64,000 nt of DNA, from assembly GCA_037126765.1 (NCBI GenBank), contig JBBCBC010000026.1:29001698-29065697 (forward strand). The letters run 5' to 3'. This stretch comes from Stenogyne calaminthoides. Its lineage: Eukaryota; Streptophyta; Magnoliopsida; Lamiales; Lamiaceae. Shown here in pieces: positions 36,685 to 48,836 of this stretch. The position numbers and the translations under genes were made by a program. How positions within the stretch are numbered: the stretch's first letter is position 1; each line of letters starts with the position of its first letter. The notes beneath the pieces are model-generated. The model was not told the DNA's origin, made no database searches, and saw only the letters and a program-made list of their open reading frames with translations.

Positions 36685-37539
36685 CTGTAAAGTACATATA
36701 CCCTTAAAAGTTAAAATATAAGTACCAAGTAGCATGAGGTTTTGCCAAGCAATTGTATATAAGAAGTGGCTTCTTTGATAATTGTATTGTGAGTAAAATT
36801 TAATGTATGTATTTCTTTTGAATCATGGTTGCTTTTGTGCATACATTGGATATGTAACTGAGATTGAGACACCATGAGAAATAAATTATCCAATACCATT
36901 ATGTTATATCTCTTCATTTATTTTACTTTGAAGTTTGAGGCTTGTATGAACATTGACTTATAGGTAAAGTGGGGGTGTTTTTTTTTTTCCTTCATTTTTT
37001 TTTAATTTTAAAATAGCAGCTGAAATTGATTAACAAAGAAAGTAGAGTATTATTTATATAGAAAAAGAAAATTAGATTGAATTTCTTGAAACTTGTTCAT
37101 AGTATGAAATTTATACCACTACATTTACAAATACTATTACACTTATTAACTAATACAATTACACTTATAAATTGAGATCATAGTATTAAATGCAATATGT
37201 ACTAATTTATAAGAGTAGTGATATCACTTTATAGGTGTAATGGTATGAGTTTCTTGTAATGAACAAATTTCATAGTGGGTTTGTGTTTTGTTAATTACTT
37301 TATACACCTAAGATAAAAAACATAGAATACATTTTATATATTCTAATTGATAAATGAAAGCAAAAAATCTCTAACCAATTAACTTATTAAATTTTTTAAC
37401 AATTTTCGTGGGGTAAATATTTTTGTGATCTAATTTTATATTAATTTCTACGTATTATAATTGTGAAATTTATAAAAAAGAAAAGGAAAGAAAAAACGTC
37501 TTAAATAAGAATGTACGCAGGAGCCAAGCAGTATTAAAA
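36685..37539. other. Intergenic between the receptor kinase and GPI8
   Basis: Receptor-kinase 3' UTR and GPI8 promoter. AT-rich; no coding signal seen. Confidence 0.5.
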
Positions 37540-40500
37540 ATGGCGACCTTATTCAAGTGCACGCCACTGTCGATTTCGATCCTTCTACTGTTTTTCTGCA
37601 ACGCGATCCTCTCAAGTGCTTCCGATTCTTCCTCCACAACTATGCACACCAACAATTGGGCGATTCTTGTCTGCACATCCCGCTTTTGGTATTGTGTTTC
37701 CTGAAACTCCGCCTCTTTGCTCAATTTATGGATTCCTGCGAAAATTTCTAGAGTAACTTTGATGGGAGAATCGTAGAGCCTAGTTTATTGGATTTTTGCA
37801 GTGTGATTTATTTTATCGCCAAAATTTGATGCTTGAAGAAAATTAGAGAATTAGTCTTTTTTTAATTGACGTTAGGTATTTGTGGACCAGTAGAAAATTT
37901 AGAACTTAGACGAATTACTTGTGATTTTCAGTTAGTTACTTCGACGAGCTCCTAAGAAGATGAATTATTGGGTTTAATATTGACTGGGAAAGCAAAAAAA
38001 AATTAAAAAAAATCACATATTTGCTATATCTGTGCTTGGAACTGTTAATATTTGTGCTTCTGAACTGTTATCATTGAAGTTTTTATTCCTGTGTCAGCAT
38101 TTAATTTCGAATATGCTTAAAATTTATCCTTCAGGTTTAATTATCGGCATATGGCTAATACTTTATCCTTATACAGGTAAGTAGGGATCTATTTTTCGTT
38201 CCTATTTGTTGTGTTAAAGGCGTTATTACCGTGTCTAGGAATGAAATATTCAATGTGTTCTTTTGGGTATGCTTTGTCTTTAGAACGGTTAAACGATTGG
38301 GAATACCAGATGAAAGGATAATTCTCATGTTGGCTGATGATATGGCTTGCAATGCTCGGAACAAGTATCCTGCCCAGGTCTTCAACAATGAAAACCATCG
38401 TCTCAACTTGTATGGAGACAATGTTGAGGTGGGTTCAATTGTTAAGTATGTCAAGTATTCGGCTTTCAATGAATGAACTAAACAATTGCTAGATGTGTGT
38501 TTTTAAGTCATGTAAATATCATGGAATTGGGTGATGTCTCAGATTTTAACTTAAAACATAGGTGATCATCTTTAACTGTGATTGTGTTTCCAGGACTAAT
38601 GCCCTAAACTCACTAGTTTGGTTTTCAGTTATATATATCTTCTGTTTATTCACCATGGGGCCTGCTTAATCTTCAATGGTCATAGTTCTGTTGCTGTTTG
38701 GTTGAGTATTTGATATGCTACCTTATGCGATTCAAAATGATGCAATTTTATATGATCATCTTGATGCATCCTCCAATGCACGAGAATTTCTAAAATTTTT
38801 ATTTTTTAAACTAATGGTGGGTAAAGGTCCAGATAGCTTTCATCATCTTCACCATTGGCTAATTACCATTCTGAGGTGTTAAAAAGCACATTTATGCTCG
38901 TATCAACTCCCTCTTCCTACTTCGAATCCACAAAATTAACGTGCTATAATTTTTGTCTGACTAAAAATTATCTCCCTTTTGTGCTATGGATATATCTCTG
39001 ATTATGGCATATGCTCTAATTTAGGTAGATTACCGAGGTTATGAAGTGACAGTTGAAAACTTTTTGCGAGTACTGACTGGGCGTCATGAAACAGCAGTCC
39101 CAAGATCAAAACGACTTCTAAGTGATGAAGGTAGTCATATACTTCTTTACATGACTGGGCATGGTGGAGATGAGTTTCTAAAATTTCAAGACTCAGAGGA
39201 GCTTCAGAGCCATGATTTAGCTGATGCAGTCAAACAAATGAAGGAAAAGCGCAGGTGTTTGCAAAGCTTGTTACTTTGGAATTTTTTATTGAGAAAGAAA
39301 AATTGTTTGCATTTTAATTATCAAATCTCTTTGATGCTTCCAAGGGAGTTTGAACATTTGATCTCGCGGTCTCTCTGCCACCATAGGAATTTTATATCAA
39401 TTAATGAGATTACTTTCTTCTTGTTGTTCCATTTATCAGATTTAAGGAGCTGTTGATTATGGTAGATACTTGCCAGGCAGCCACTCTATTTTCTCAGGTG
39501 AGTGAGTTTTTCTTCTAGGGATCTTTCTATAAGTTTGGTAGAGTTTTCATTGCATTGTCTCATCTTCCCTGTTATACATTTAATATCTCTCTGTATGTGT
39601 GTGAGTGTGGGCATGCATGTTGTGTGCTTATCTGCTTCTGTGACGCCTGCATGTGACCACTAGTATTCTTCCCAATTGTCATTTGTTTCCCACAGGACAT
39701 TTAGTAACATGTCTTCTGTAATGTGCCAAATTGAAGACAAACACTATCATGACGTGTTTATCTATCTAGTCTTATTATTTTATTTTGTCCATGACTCCGT
39801 CCATCTCATTTCTATTTAGCATATACTTTGACCACTATGAAACTATTCGTAATTTCCTACAGGATAGAACCAATACGTTATCGTTTCTTTTTCGTGAAAT
39901 TGGCTTGTTGTTTTTATGTTTTCCCCTAAATGCACTTCATAATCCTTGATTTAAAAAAAAAAAAAAAAGCATTGCTCTTCTTGATGGTGTAATTATTTTG
40001 AAATTAAAAAAAATCAAGGATGAAATATAGTATATTCATATATTTTCTCTTGTTCACAGCTTCAATCACCTGGTGTTATGGCTATTGGAAGTAGCAAGAA
40101 AGGAGAGAATTCATATTCACATCACCTGGACTCTGATGTAAGTGTTGATATTTCATTGGTGTCCTGCTTTTGAGATGGTGTTAATATTTCTTGGACTTGT
40201 TAAATTGCTGTTATGTTTAGTTCCTCCTTCAATATTAACTTATTTGTTTTTATACTGTTTCATTTGTTTATCAGGTTGGTGTATCTGTTGTAGATCGGTT
40301 CACATTTTATACTCTTGCCTTCTTTGAGAGGTTAAATATGTATGACAATGCCTCATTGAGCAGGTATATCTTTTCTTTCTTTTTCAGTTTATGCATATCG
40401 TAATGTCTTTTCAGATCTGTGGTTACTTTTATGTCCTACATTTTTAAAACATTAATTCCTTGATCAAAATGCTGACATGAATTTGATATGTTAATAAAAA

Positions 40501-41788
40501 ATTGCCTAGCAATTATTAAAGTTTATTTTGTTTCCGCTACAGTAAATAAATTTCTTGTCTACTAAATCTACGTATCCATTTCAATGAGATAAGCATGCGG
40601 TCGTTATTCATTTTAATCCAGAAATAAGGTGTCATTGACTTTCTGGATAAGACATCACACGAGTTTTATAATTCTTTTTTCTTTATTCACTTTATGCTTC
40701 TTCCAAGCTGCTCTGAAGGTTGCCCTGATTATTCTTTAGTTGAAATGTTTTCAATTTTACCAAAAAAAAAATTCCCAAATATTGTTATTTTGGTTTTTTT
40801 TTTTTTTGGTTTTAATAATTATTGAGGTTGACCCTTTGTTTTGCAGCCTTTTCAATTCCTATAATCCAAGTATGTTGATGTCAACTGCATACCATCGAAT
40901 TGATTTATACCAACGACAGTTGGATGAGGTATCTAGAATTCAAATCCTGATTTTGTTTATAATTCATCTCTTGGCTTTACTTTAGTCCAGTTTAATAACA
41001 GTTCCTGTTGACTCTTCCTTTTTGTTCTTTCCACTTCACTTATATTTTTTTATGTTTTGCTGGATTTGACATTACATGTCATGAAATGCCTTTTTCAATC
41101 TTTCCATGCCATAAAATACTACCGGAAGTACTTGTAGTCAAATGGCCATTTGAGGCTTTCAACTAAGACAAAAACTTGCATGAACCAGGTGCACCGTGCA
41201 ACTCATGTGTGTTTTTACATGGGTTTTGTTTTGCTAAAAGATAGTAGTTTGTTAGCATTAGTTGTTTTTACTGAAAAGTATTAGTTGTATATAGTTGCAC
41301 TATACAATTGGTTTACAAGAGTTTTACTCTTCAAATAATTTATTTTCCTCGCCTGGTGATTTTAGGTACCAGTGACCAACTTCTTTGGCTCTGTCATGGA
41401 AACAATCCACACCGATTCACCTTATCGAGCCTTCGCAGGCAGATTCTCCAAGAAATCCAAAATCGGGATGCCTTTGGATCAATCAGTGTGGGAGAAACAA
41501 AGAACAACTGAAAATTCAGACGTTGCAGAAGAAATACCCGACTCTATAATAAATGTGAGTCCCTTACATCCTTGCAAAATCATCATGCTTGATTTAACAA
41601 CCACATATCCTGAAAGTAATTCAGGGATTTCGTTGATGTAGGCCAAACAAGTTAGTTGCCCGTTTACACGCAATTGGAATGCCATTATTGCCCGGATGGA
41701 AAATACGACACAAACAGATAGTTTAGTGAAGTATGGTTTGGCATTGATGTTGCCAATTGTGGCCTTTTCTTCCTTGCTTTCGTACTAA
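37540..41788 (+). CDS. GPI8: GPI-anchor transamidase catalytic subunit (GPI8/PIG-K)
   Basis: Cysteine protease-like subunit of the ER transamidase that cleaves a C-terminal signal and attaches the GPI anchor (peptidase family C13). Ten exons: 37540-37688, 38135-38176, 38284-38428, 39025-39254, 39440-39497, 40060-40137, 40275-40363, 40847-40928, 41366-41554, 41642-41788, in phase, 402 residues. Residues 1 to about 28 are a signal peptide; NWAILVCTSRFWFNYRH opens the C13 domain. The catalytic pair is visible: His158 in YMTGHGGDEF and Cys200 in MVDTCQAATLF. Later conserved blocks are SPGVMAIGSSKKGENSYSHH and VDRFTFYTLAFFE. The tail (LALMLPIVAFSSLLSY) is a hydrophobic C-terminal transmembrane helix, as in other GPI8 proteins. 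No lesion seen. Confidence 0.96.
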
Positions 41789-43889
41789 AGGTGAGAAGCT
41801 TCATATATCCATATTCATCTCCCTTCTCCCAACATCTTAATTTGAATTATACATCACGTTTCCCACCTTTAATCAATGCAGGTTTGGGTTTCTTTTATGG
41901 ACGATTTCGTCTCGTTTTGCATTAATCTCAATTATAGTTTTCCAGTGAATTTAGGTAGGTGCATCTTTCAAATTGGGTTCGAGGAGTAGGAATTGTTTTA
42001 AATTGGGTTTAGTTTAGTTTTGTAAGACTAACTCCTAACGCATTTGTTTTGTTTGCTTGGGGTTGTTAGACCTGTATTAAAGAGCTTTTATGCTTGTGTA
42101 AAAAGACATGGTGAGTTGTTCGTTAATATTCTTTTGGTATAAATATTATCCGTACAACATATCATAAAATTTATATTTTGTTTAATTCGTTCAAAACTGC
42201 CCCCATGTTACAAGAGTCGAGACTAAAAATACAAAGTACCACAAAAATCACATGAAAGTCTACTTTGTTACTTTTATCTTTTTCTTGTTTATTATCATGG
42301 AATTTAATATTTGCGATGCCAATTAAATGACACATCAACTTACTAGCAAATTTAGGTTATTTTCTAGTTCTCATTTGGTTGAGCTCTTGACTCTTGTGGG
42401 TGACATTTCTGATCCCAGTTGCTCGTGTTAATGACAAAACTCTTTTTGGCTTAAAAGAAGGATTTCACATTAAGGGGGTGTTTGCAAGAAATATAAGTGA
42501 TTATAATTATTTAGAATTATGTGTATAAATAGTTTGAAGTGTTTTATTTCTTTTTTATTAGATTAAATAAGCTCTTAAAAGCTATAAGTTAGTTGGAAAA
42601 AAAAATGCTTTTTTGAGCTTATGAACATCTTTTTAAGTATTATTAATTTTTTTTGCAAATACTATCAATTTTTCTTTTTGAATATTTTTTTTCGAACACC
42701 GTCAACTTCTATTAATAAATCAATTTTTTCATAATTATTAATTTTAATCATTTCTTCAAAACTTTTTTTTTTTACAAACACCCCCTAAATCTAATAATGA
42801 CAATTGTTTTGATGTAAAACTGTTTAACCATTTAATTGATGGACAACTCTTATCAAATCTATATAATCGTTAATCAAGATTGATTTGATGTAAAACAATT
42901 TTATCATGCAATTGATTTGTTACCATCACTTTATAATAAAACATCCATTATTTCAAAATATACACAAATAATTGTATTATGAAACAAATTATGCAAGACT
43001 CTCTCTACAATTAATCAATTACTTAGCATTTATAAATGAGTATTATAAAATATTAAAACATTATCATCTTCCTTTCCATTTCTGTGGTCAGTAGAGCCTT
43101 GTCCACAAAGACAATTCAAAGACTGCCTCTGTTTACCGTTTACCCCTATTGCTGAATTCAACGCTTTCTTCAACAATCAATACACATCCGTATACAAATA
43201 ATATATAAACAAAGAAAAGCAATCAGTATCTTTGAAACATTCAACTCACCCATGATCACTTTTTCATCGTTAAAAAGCAACAAGACAAAACCCACAAAGT
43301 ATCACAAATCTGCATAATTTTTCCCCCAATAGAGAACACCCTTTTTACTCCACAAATTGTTGAAAGTCAAGTCTCACTCCTAATTTACTTGATACCCGCA
43401 TCGTCAAAGGCTCAGATTTTGACGATCTTTGCTCGCTTCTTGTTTAATCTCTTTCTATATATAACTCTCATTTTCGCCTTTTAATTTCATTTCTCCAAGA
43501 ACCTAGTACTTTCCGAGTGGGCTTTTTTTCTATCTTGAAAATTTTGGCTTCTTATTATAGAACATGCGATATATCATAAGGGGTTTTAAAGATTTATTGG
43601 GTTTTGGTTCTTTTGCTCTGTAATCTTCTTGTTGCTGATTGGTGTGGAGTTGGTTTGATCAAAGATTGGTTTTTTCGTTGGGATTGCAAAGGGAATTTAA
43701 CCCCCTTCTGAATCATATGTGGGTTTGTGTGGTTTGGTGATTCTTGTTATTGTTAAGGGTAAGGAATTCAAAGGATTCTTGAAAAAAGAAATCATTCATT
43801 ATAGGTGATTTCAGGGGAATATTTATCAAGGGGTTGTGGTTTTTTGTGTAATTGGAATTGTAGCTTGTGTAGATTTGATCAATTTAGTG
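41789..43889. other. Intergenic between GPI8 and the heat-shock factor
   Basis: GPI8 3' UTR, a Tourist-like MITE at 42474-42785, and the long leader and promoter of the heat-shock factor gene (about 43150-43889). No further coding signal. Confidence 0.5.
42474..42785. mobile_element. Tourist-like (PIF/Harbinger) MITE
   Basis: A 312-bp element with inverted ends GGGGGTGTTTG and CAAACACCCCC, flanked by TAA on both sides (42471-42473 and 42786-42788). Its ends resemble those of the 121-bp element at 16333-16453, so the two may belong to one superfamily group. Confidence 0.88.
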
Positions 43890-45611
43890 ATGGATGGTTC
43901 AAATGGGAGTTCGAGTTCTCCGGCTCCTTTTTTGGTGAAAACATATGAGATGGTGGATGATCCAATGACTAATTCTGTTGTTTCTTGGAGTCACACTGGC
44001 CACAGTTTTGTTGTCTGGAATCCACCTGAGTTTGCTAGGGATTTGTTGCCAAAGTACTTCAAGCACAACAACTTCTCCAGCTTTATTAGGCAACTTAATA
44101 CATATGTAAGTTCTTTTGCTTTTCTTTTACTCAATTTCTAATTCCATTTATTGAGATAAACTCTTTGTGTGTATTGTTTGTGTTATGTGACTGTGTTGGA
44201 TTTGTGGTTAATTGGGAATGAAATGCTGGAAGGAGAAAGTATGTAGGTTCTGGATTTTGTGTTGAATATATAGCTGTTTGTTGAACACTTAGCTTATGAT
44301 TTGGTAAAGAATGTAGTTCTAGCTAGAGATCTCATTTTCAACTGTCAATAATCAAGACCACCCTAATTGCGATTTGTCATTTGGAAAGGGGTTTCGAGTT
44401 TTGTTTTCTGGGTTCAATAGTTGAATTTGGAGCTCCGTCTTACACAGGAATTTACCTTCTAACTAAAAGAATTGACATTAAAGTAACATTTGGGTGCACA
44501 ACTAATATTGTTCAGAGAAAACAATGGCTAATATTAACCAATTAATACTTTTTAGTAAAACAACTTATACTATTTATGAATGCACTTAAGTTAAATGGTG
44601 CATAGAAATAGTTGCCTTGACATTGTATTAATTCCTCTGGTCATAATCTATCTTGAGATAGCTGTTTAGAGATATTTTGGCTTGATATTTTCTTGAACTT
44701 TGCAGGGTTTCAGAAAGAACGATCCTGAACAATGGGAGTTTGCAAACGAGGTGTTTATTCGAGGACAGAGACATCTTTTAAAGAACATACACAGACGAAA
44801 GCCAGTCCACAGCCATTCTGGTCAAGGAAACACAGCTCAATTAACCGATTCAGAAAGAGAGGATTTCGAAAAAGAGATTGAGAAACTGAGACAAGAAAAG
44901 GGTTTTCTGCAATCAGAAGTAGAGAGACGTAAACAGGAGAATCAAGGATACGAATATAAACTCCGATCCTTAGGACAAACACTCCAAAATATGGATCACA
45001 GACAGCAGAAATTGATGGTCACCCTAGCTCAGCTGTTAGAGAAACCTGGATACACATCAAGTAACACCGAACACTCAGAACCCCGTAACAAGAAAAGAAG
45101 GATGTTAGCTTTGAATTTCTTGCAGGACGAAGGCTATCAGGACGAGAATCAGAACTCGTCTTTCTTAGAAAATTCCGGCACTGCATCCTTTCCATTAGTA
45201 AACTTGGAAAAAGTTGAAAAGTTGGATTCATCGTTGACTTTTTGGGAGAAGTTTTTAGACGGGGTTGACCAAACCCCGCTAATGGCAGCATCATCTGAAG
45301 ATTCCGATTTTAACATCCCTCGTCGCCACATGTCAGCATCTCCTTCACTGGACGAATCCTCAACTTATGCAGACAGTCCAGCAATCTCTTCGATTTGTGT
45401 CGATCTAGACTCTAGGCTGAAACCATTGGGGATAGATGTGAATATAAGCCCCACAAAGGTTTCTGATACTGAAATGGCGAAAGATGGACAGCAGGATGGA
45501 GCCAATCCCGCTGTGCCAGCTGGCATGAACGACGGGTTTTGGCAACAGTTTTTTACGGAGGGTCCTAGCCCCTCCGTGGCACAGGAAGTACAATCAGAGA
45601 AATTAGATTAG
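43890..45611 (+). CDS. HSFA4: Class A4 heat-shock transcription factor
   Basis: Two exons: 43890-44105 and 44706-45611, 373 residues. The DNA-binding domain (about residues 12-105) starts PAPFLVKTYEMVDDP and continues NNFSSFIRQLNTYGFRK, with the family's conserved intron inside it. A heptad HR-A/B oligomerisation region follows (about 122-180). NKKRR near residue 202 is a nuclear localisation signal. Two AHA activator motifs, LTFWEKFLDGV and DGFWQQFFTE, mark class A, and their pair together with the short HR-A/B to NLS spacing marks subclass A4. HsfA4 proteins bind heat-shock elements in oxidative-stress and heat responses. An upstream in-frame ATG at 43836 would add 18 residues, but 43890 matches the family's short Ser-rich N-terminus. 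The intron contains a copy of the dispersed intron repeat described in the findings. Confidence 0.94.
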
Positions 45612-47427
45612 AACATAGGAAGAATCCCGGTGGCACATCCACCATGTTTGATTTACCGTCTTGAGGATTAAGGCTTAACTTTAGATGTGATGGTACATAA
45701 TTAGATGTATGTTTCAGGGCTTGATTCTGATAGTTTTTTTCCCTGTTTTGTTATACTTTACATCATTATATGTAATACTCATCTTAGCGTAAAATATAGT
45801 TTGCTGAGCTATAATGGATGTGCTAATTGTGGCTGGATGTCTCGTTTGAGGTCAAACGTGCCCGTTATTCTGCATCTTTGACGACGTTTGGCATTTCAGT
45901 TCTTGTCGGTTACTCTTATCATTACGTCTCTCTCTCGACGTAAATGTATTCGTGATGAACTTGGGATCGAATTTTCTTGTGTTTGCTTCTAATAATCATG
46001 CATTTTGGCAATGTTTCTTGATTTTGAAATCTAAGATCATTGATAAACAGAGATTTGTACATTGGTAAACTGAGATTTGTACAAGATGTATCACAGTTAC
46101 ATTAAAGAAGTATGTTTACAAAGATAACCGACACTTTACACTATCTGACTACTTAACAATTAGTCAAGTAGTAACTAATACTTTTTCCTTGTATAGCTGT
46201 ACTCTTTCATTAGTAAGTGATACCTTTTCATTAGAGGAATCAGTGTGTAACTATGAATTCATATCATTCCTTTATGTTTTAGTGTTCAATGGAAACTTCC
46301 CCACCCCCCTCCTTATAAATGTGTGCACGTGCAAAAGAGAGTTAAGACAATCACGTGATTTGAAGAGAAAAATATTCAAATATTATTATAAATTATACGC
46401 AGTTGGAAATTGAATTATTTCGCCTTGTTGTGTTCAAGAAATTACAGATATCAATATATATCTGTTCTGTGGCGGAATTCTGTAATATACCTGATAAAAT
46501 TTACTCTTCACATGGACTTTTATTCTTGTAAATAGAAAAAACACTTTCGTCATATATCTATGCTAATCCTAAATGTGTAAGTAGTCATTTTTTTTTTGTT
46601 GAATAATTTGGTCCTTAAAATCAAAATTTATTTATTTAACCAACCGATTTTAAACTTTGTAAAGTTTCCGTAAAAAAAATTAAGGTTTTGAGCATATTTC
46701 ATGCTCTAGTACTGCAAATAACTTCTTTGCTAGTTTTTTAGTCAATTAGTTGACTTTTTTTTGACGTAAGTCAATTGGCTGACTTAACAAATCTATTTTC
46801 AGTAAAATATTGCAATTTATATATTTTTTTGACAGGGAAATATTGCAATTTATATTGTACTCCACTTATTATCTCATCTTAAGAATTTTTTTATTAAATT
46901 TTAAATTGGGTGATTCTCATGCATTTAGGTGCACCATGATTCATAGTGCATTTTAAAACATACAACTTATTATATTGAAATATGCAATTTATTTATACTT
47001 TACACTGAATTGTGTAATTATTTTTTTTATATTAATAATTATATTATAAATACATAATGCACCTAAATACATACGAGAGAGTTAGCCTTTAAATTCGGGC
47101 TTTTCCACAACCTATAATCCTACGTGACCAATTAAAGTCCTTATTTCAATTGAAATTGTCTTTTATTCAACTTTTTTAATACGCTAACATGTCACCCTTC
47201 AAAATAAAAATTGAAACAAAAGATATGTCAAATTTTGAAATGTAAATTCCATAATGGATAGTTACTTACCATGTAAATCTCCACGTTTTACTCCCATTCC
47301 AACTCTGCTCTTCAAATCATAACTGCTCTTCCTTATTAATGCCTTAAATTTCTTCACTTTCAAATTTAAAATTTCACATTCCGCCGAAATTCCCCTGTTC
47401 CACCGCCGCCCCGCCGCCGAAGATAAA
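45612..47427. other. Intergenic between the heat-shock factor and BASL
   Basis: AT-rich, no coding signal. A stretch at about 46140-46240 carries degenerate copies of the AACTAATAC/ATTAGT motif found in introns elsewhere in the window. Confidence 0.5.
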
Positions 47428-48836
47428 ATGAGCTCACCTTGCACGGGGCCGCAGAGACTATTCCGATGCAGAGTCAGAGACTTAGCTTCATGTTTCTACG
47501 CTTGTCGATTGCCTTTAGGTAATTAATCCCCAAATTCTCTCTGTTTTTTTTTCATAATTAGATACAATGATACAATTACAATCCGATTATGTATGTATTG
47601 ATCTGATTGAATCATTGAATTGATTGTGTTTTGATTTAGAGGAAGATCAATCACCTGATAAATCGTGCAGCAAATCGCCTAAAATGTCCGGCGGAAGCAT
47701 CGTGCTTGAGTTTGACGGCGCCGGTAACGGCAGCCGGAAAATGTCGACGGCGAATAAAATTAAAAAATCGTTATCATCGTCGTCGTCGACGACGTTAAAT
47801 CGAGAGCCGCGATTTGCGGAAGAAGAATACATAGTTTTCTGTTTCAGAGAAGACGGAGAAATTGACGTGGTGAATGAAGGAATTAGGCCGTCGGAAAAGC
47901 ACGACGGAAATAATGCCGCCGTTACATCACGGAAGGTTAGCAGAAAGCTTGACGTTTTGTGTTGTGCATGTTTTACCACTTTTTGTTGAACAGAGTTTTC
48001 GGGTTTGAGTTCTATCTTTTTTTTAAGCGAAAACGACCAACTAATACCTTTTAGTAAAAGAACTAATACCTTTTTAAAAAATGCATTTGAATTGCACCTT
48101 TACTCCCAAATGCTATAAAAATACATTTTCAATAAATGTTACTCCCTCAGTCCTAATTTTGATTGTCCACTTTTCGTGAATAACCGTCTTAATTTTGTTT
48201 GGTAATTTCTTAAAAAGGAAATAAATCAACTTTCAATACAATTATTTCTCTCCATCAAACCCACTTTACACCATCTAAAACTATTATTTATCTCCACCAA
48301 ATCCACTTTACCCGCTTTACACCATTTAATATTATTATTTCCTATTTTTTCTTAATTTTCCGTGTCTACAGTAATCGGATAATAAAAAATAAGACGGAGG
48401 GAGTATAAAAATATCTTCTTCTTTTTTTCGTTGAATTCCGTAGGATACTCAAGATTCAGATGAAGAAAAACGGAAGAATGATAATCAGAACGAGACAAGT
48501 CGGGTCGACCCGGTTTGCGAGGAGGAGGCGAATCCAAGGAAGATGGAGCGTTTGGAGTCTAGTGATTCTAATAGATCAGATACTAGTACCAGCACAGGCT
48601 CTTTTGCCTTCCCAGTGTGAGTAAAAACTGTAACAATTAATTTTTTAATAACTCGGTCAAAAATGGATTATAATAAATTTTAATAATATTTTTTAATGGT
48701 AAATCGTAAATTTATGTTATGTATAATGTTTGTATATTTGAAAATATGCAGATTGGGGATTGAATGGATAGGTAGCCCTGTTCACATGCCTAAATCAGAA
48801 AAGCAAAGTGCGAGCCTACACTGCTGTAGATTCTAA
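47428..48836 (+). CDS. BASL: BASL-like polarity protein of the stomatal lineage
   Basis: Four exons: 47428-47518, 47640-47935, 48444-48616, 48752-48836, in phase, 214 residues. Three blocks match BASL (BREAKING OF ASYMMETRY IN THE STOMATAL LINEAGE): the N-terminal CRVRDLASCFYACRLPL, a central YIVFCFREDGEIDVVNEG, and the C-terminal GSFAFPVLGIEWIGSPVHMP ending in CCRF. BASL forms a cortical crescent in stomatal precursors and scaffolds the YODA MAP-kinase module. FAFP (FxFP) in the C-terminal block is the known type of MAPK docking motif. The rest is Ser/Lys/Asp-rich and probably disordered, with candidate phosphosites such as the Ser run in exon 2. The protein is somewhat shorter than the Arabidopsis one. 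Intron 2 holds a Stowaway MITE. Confidence 0.9.
48142..48403. mobile_element. Stowaway MITE in BASL intron 2
   Basis: A 262-bp element with ends CTCCCTCAGTCCTAATTTT and AATAAGACGGAGGGAG, flanked by TA on both sides (48140-48141 and 48404-48405). These are classic Stowaway features. It is in better shape than the copy at 5793-5996. Confidence 0.93.

Noticed and set aside
42961..43250. Possible small gene between GPI8 and the heat-shock factor
   Set aside because: Only AT-rich sequence with short frames; no codon pattern or motif.
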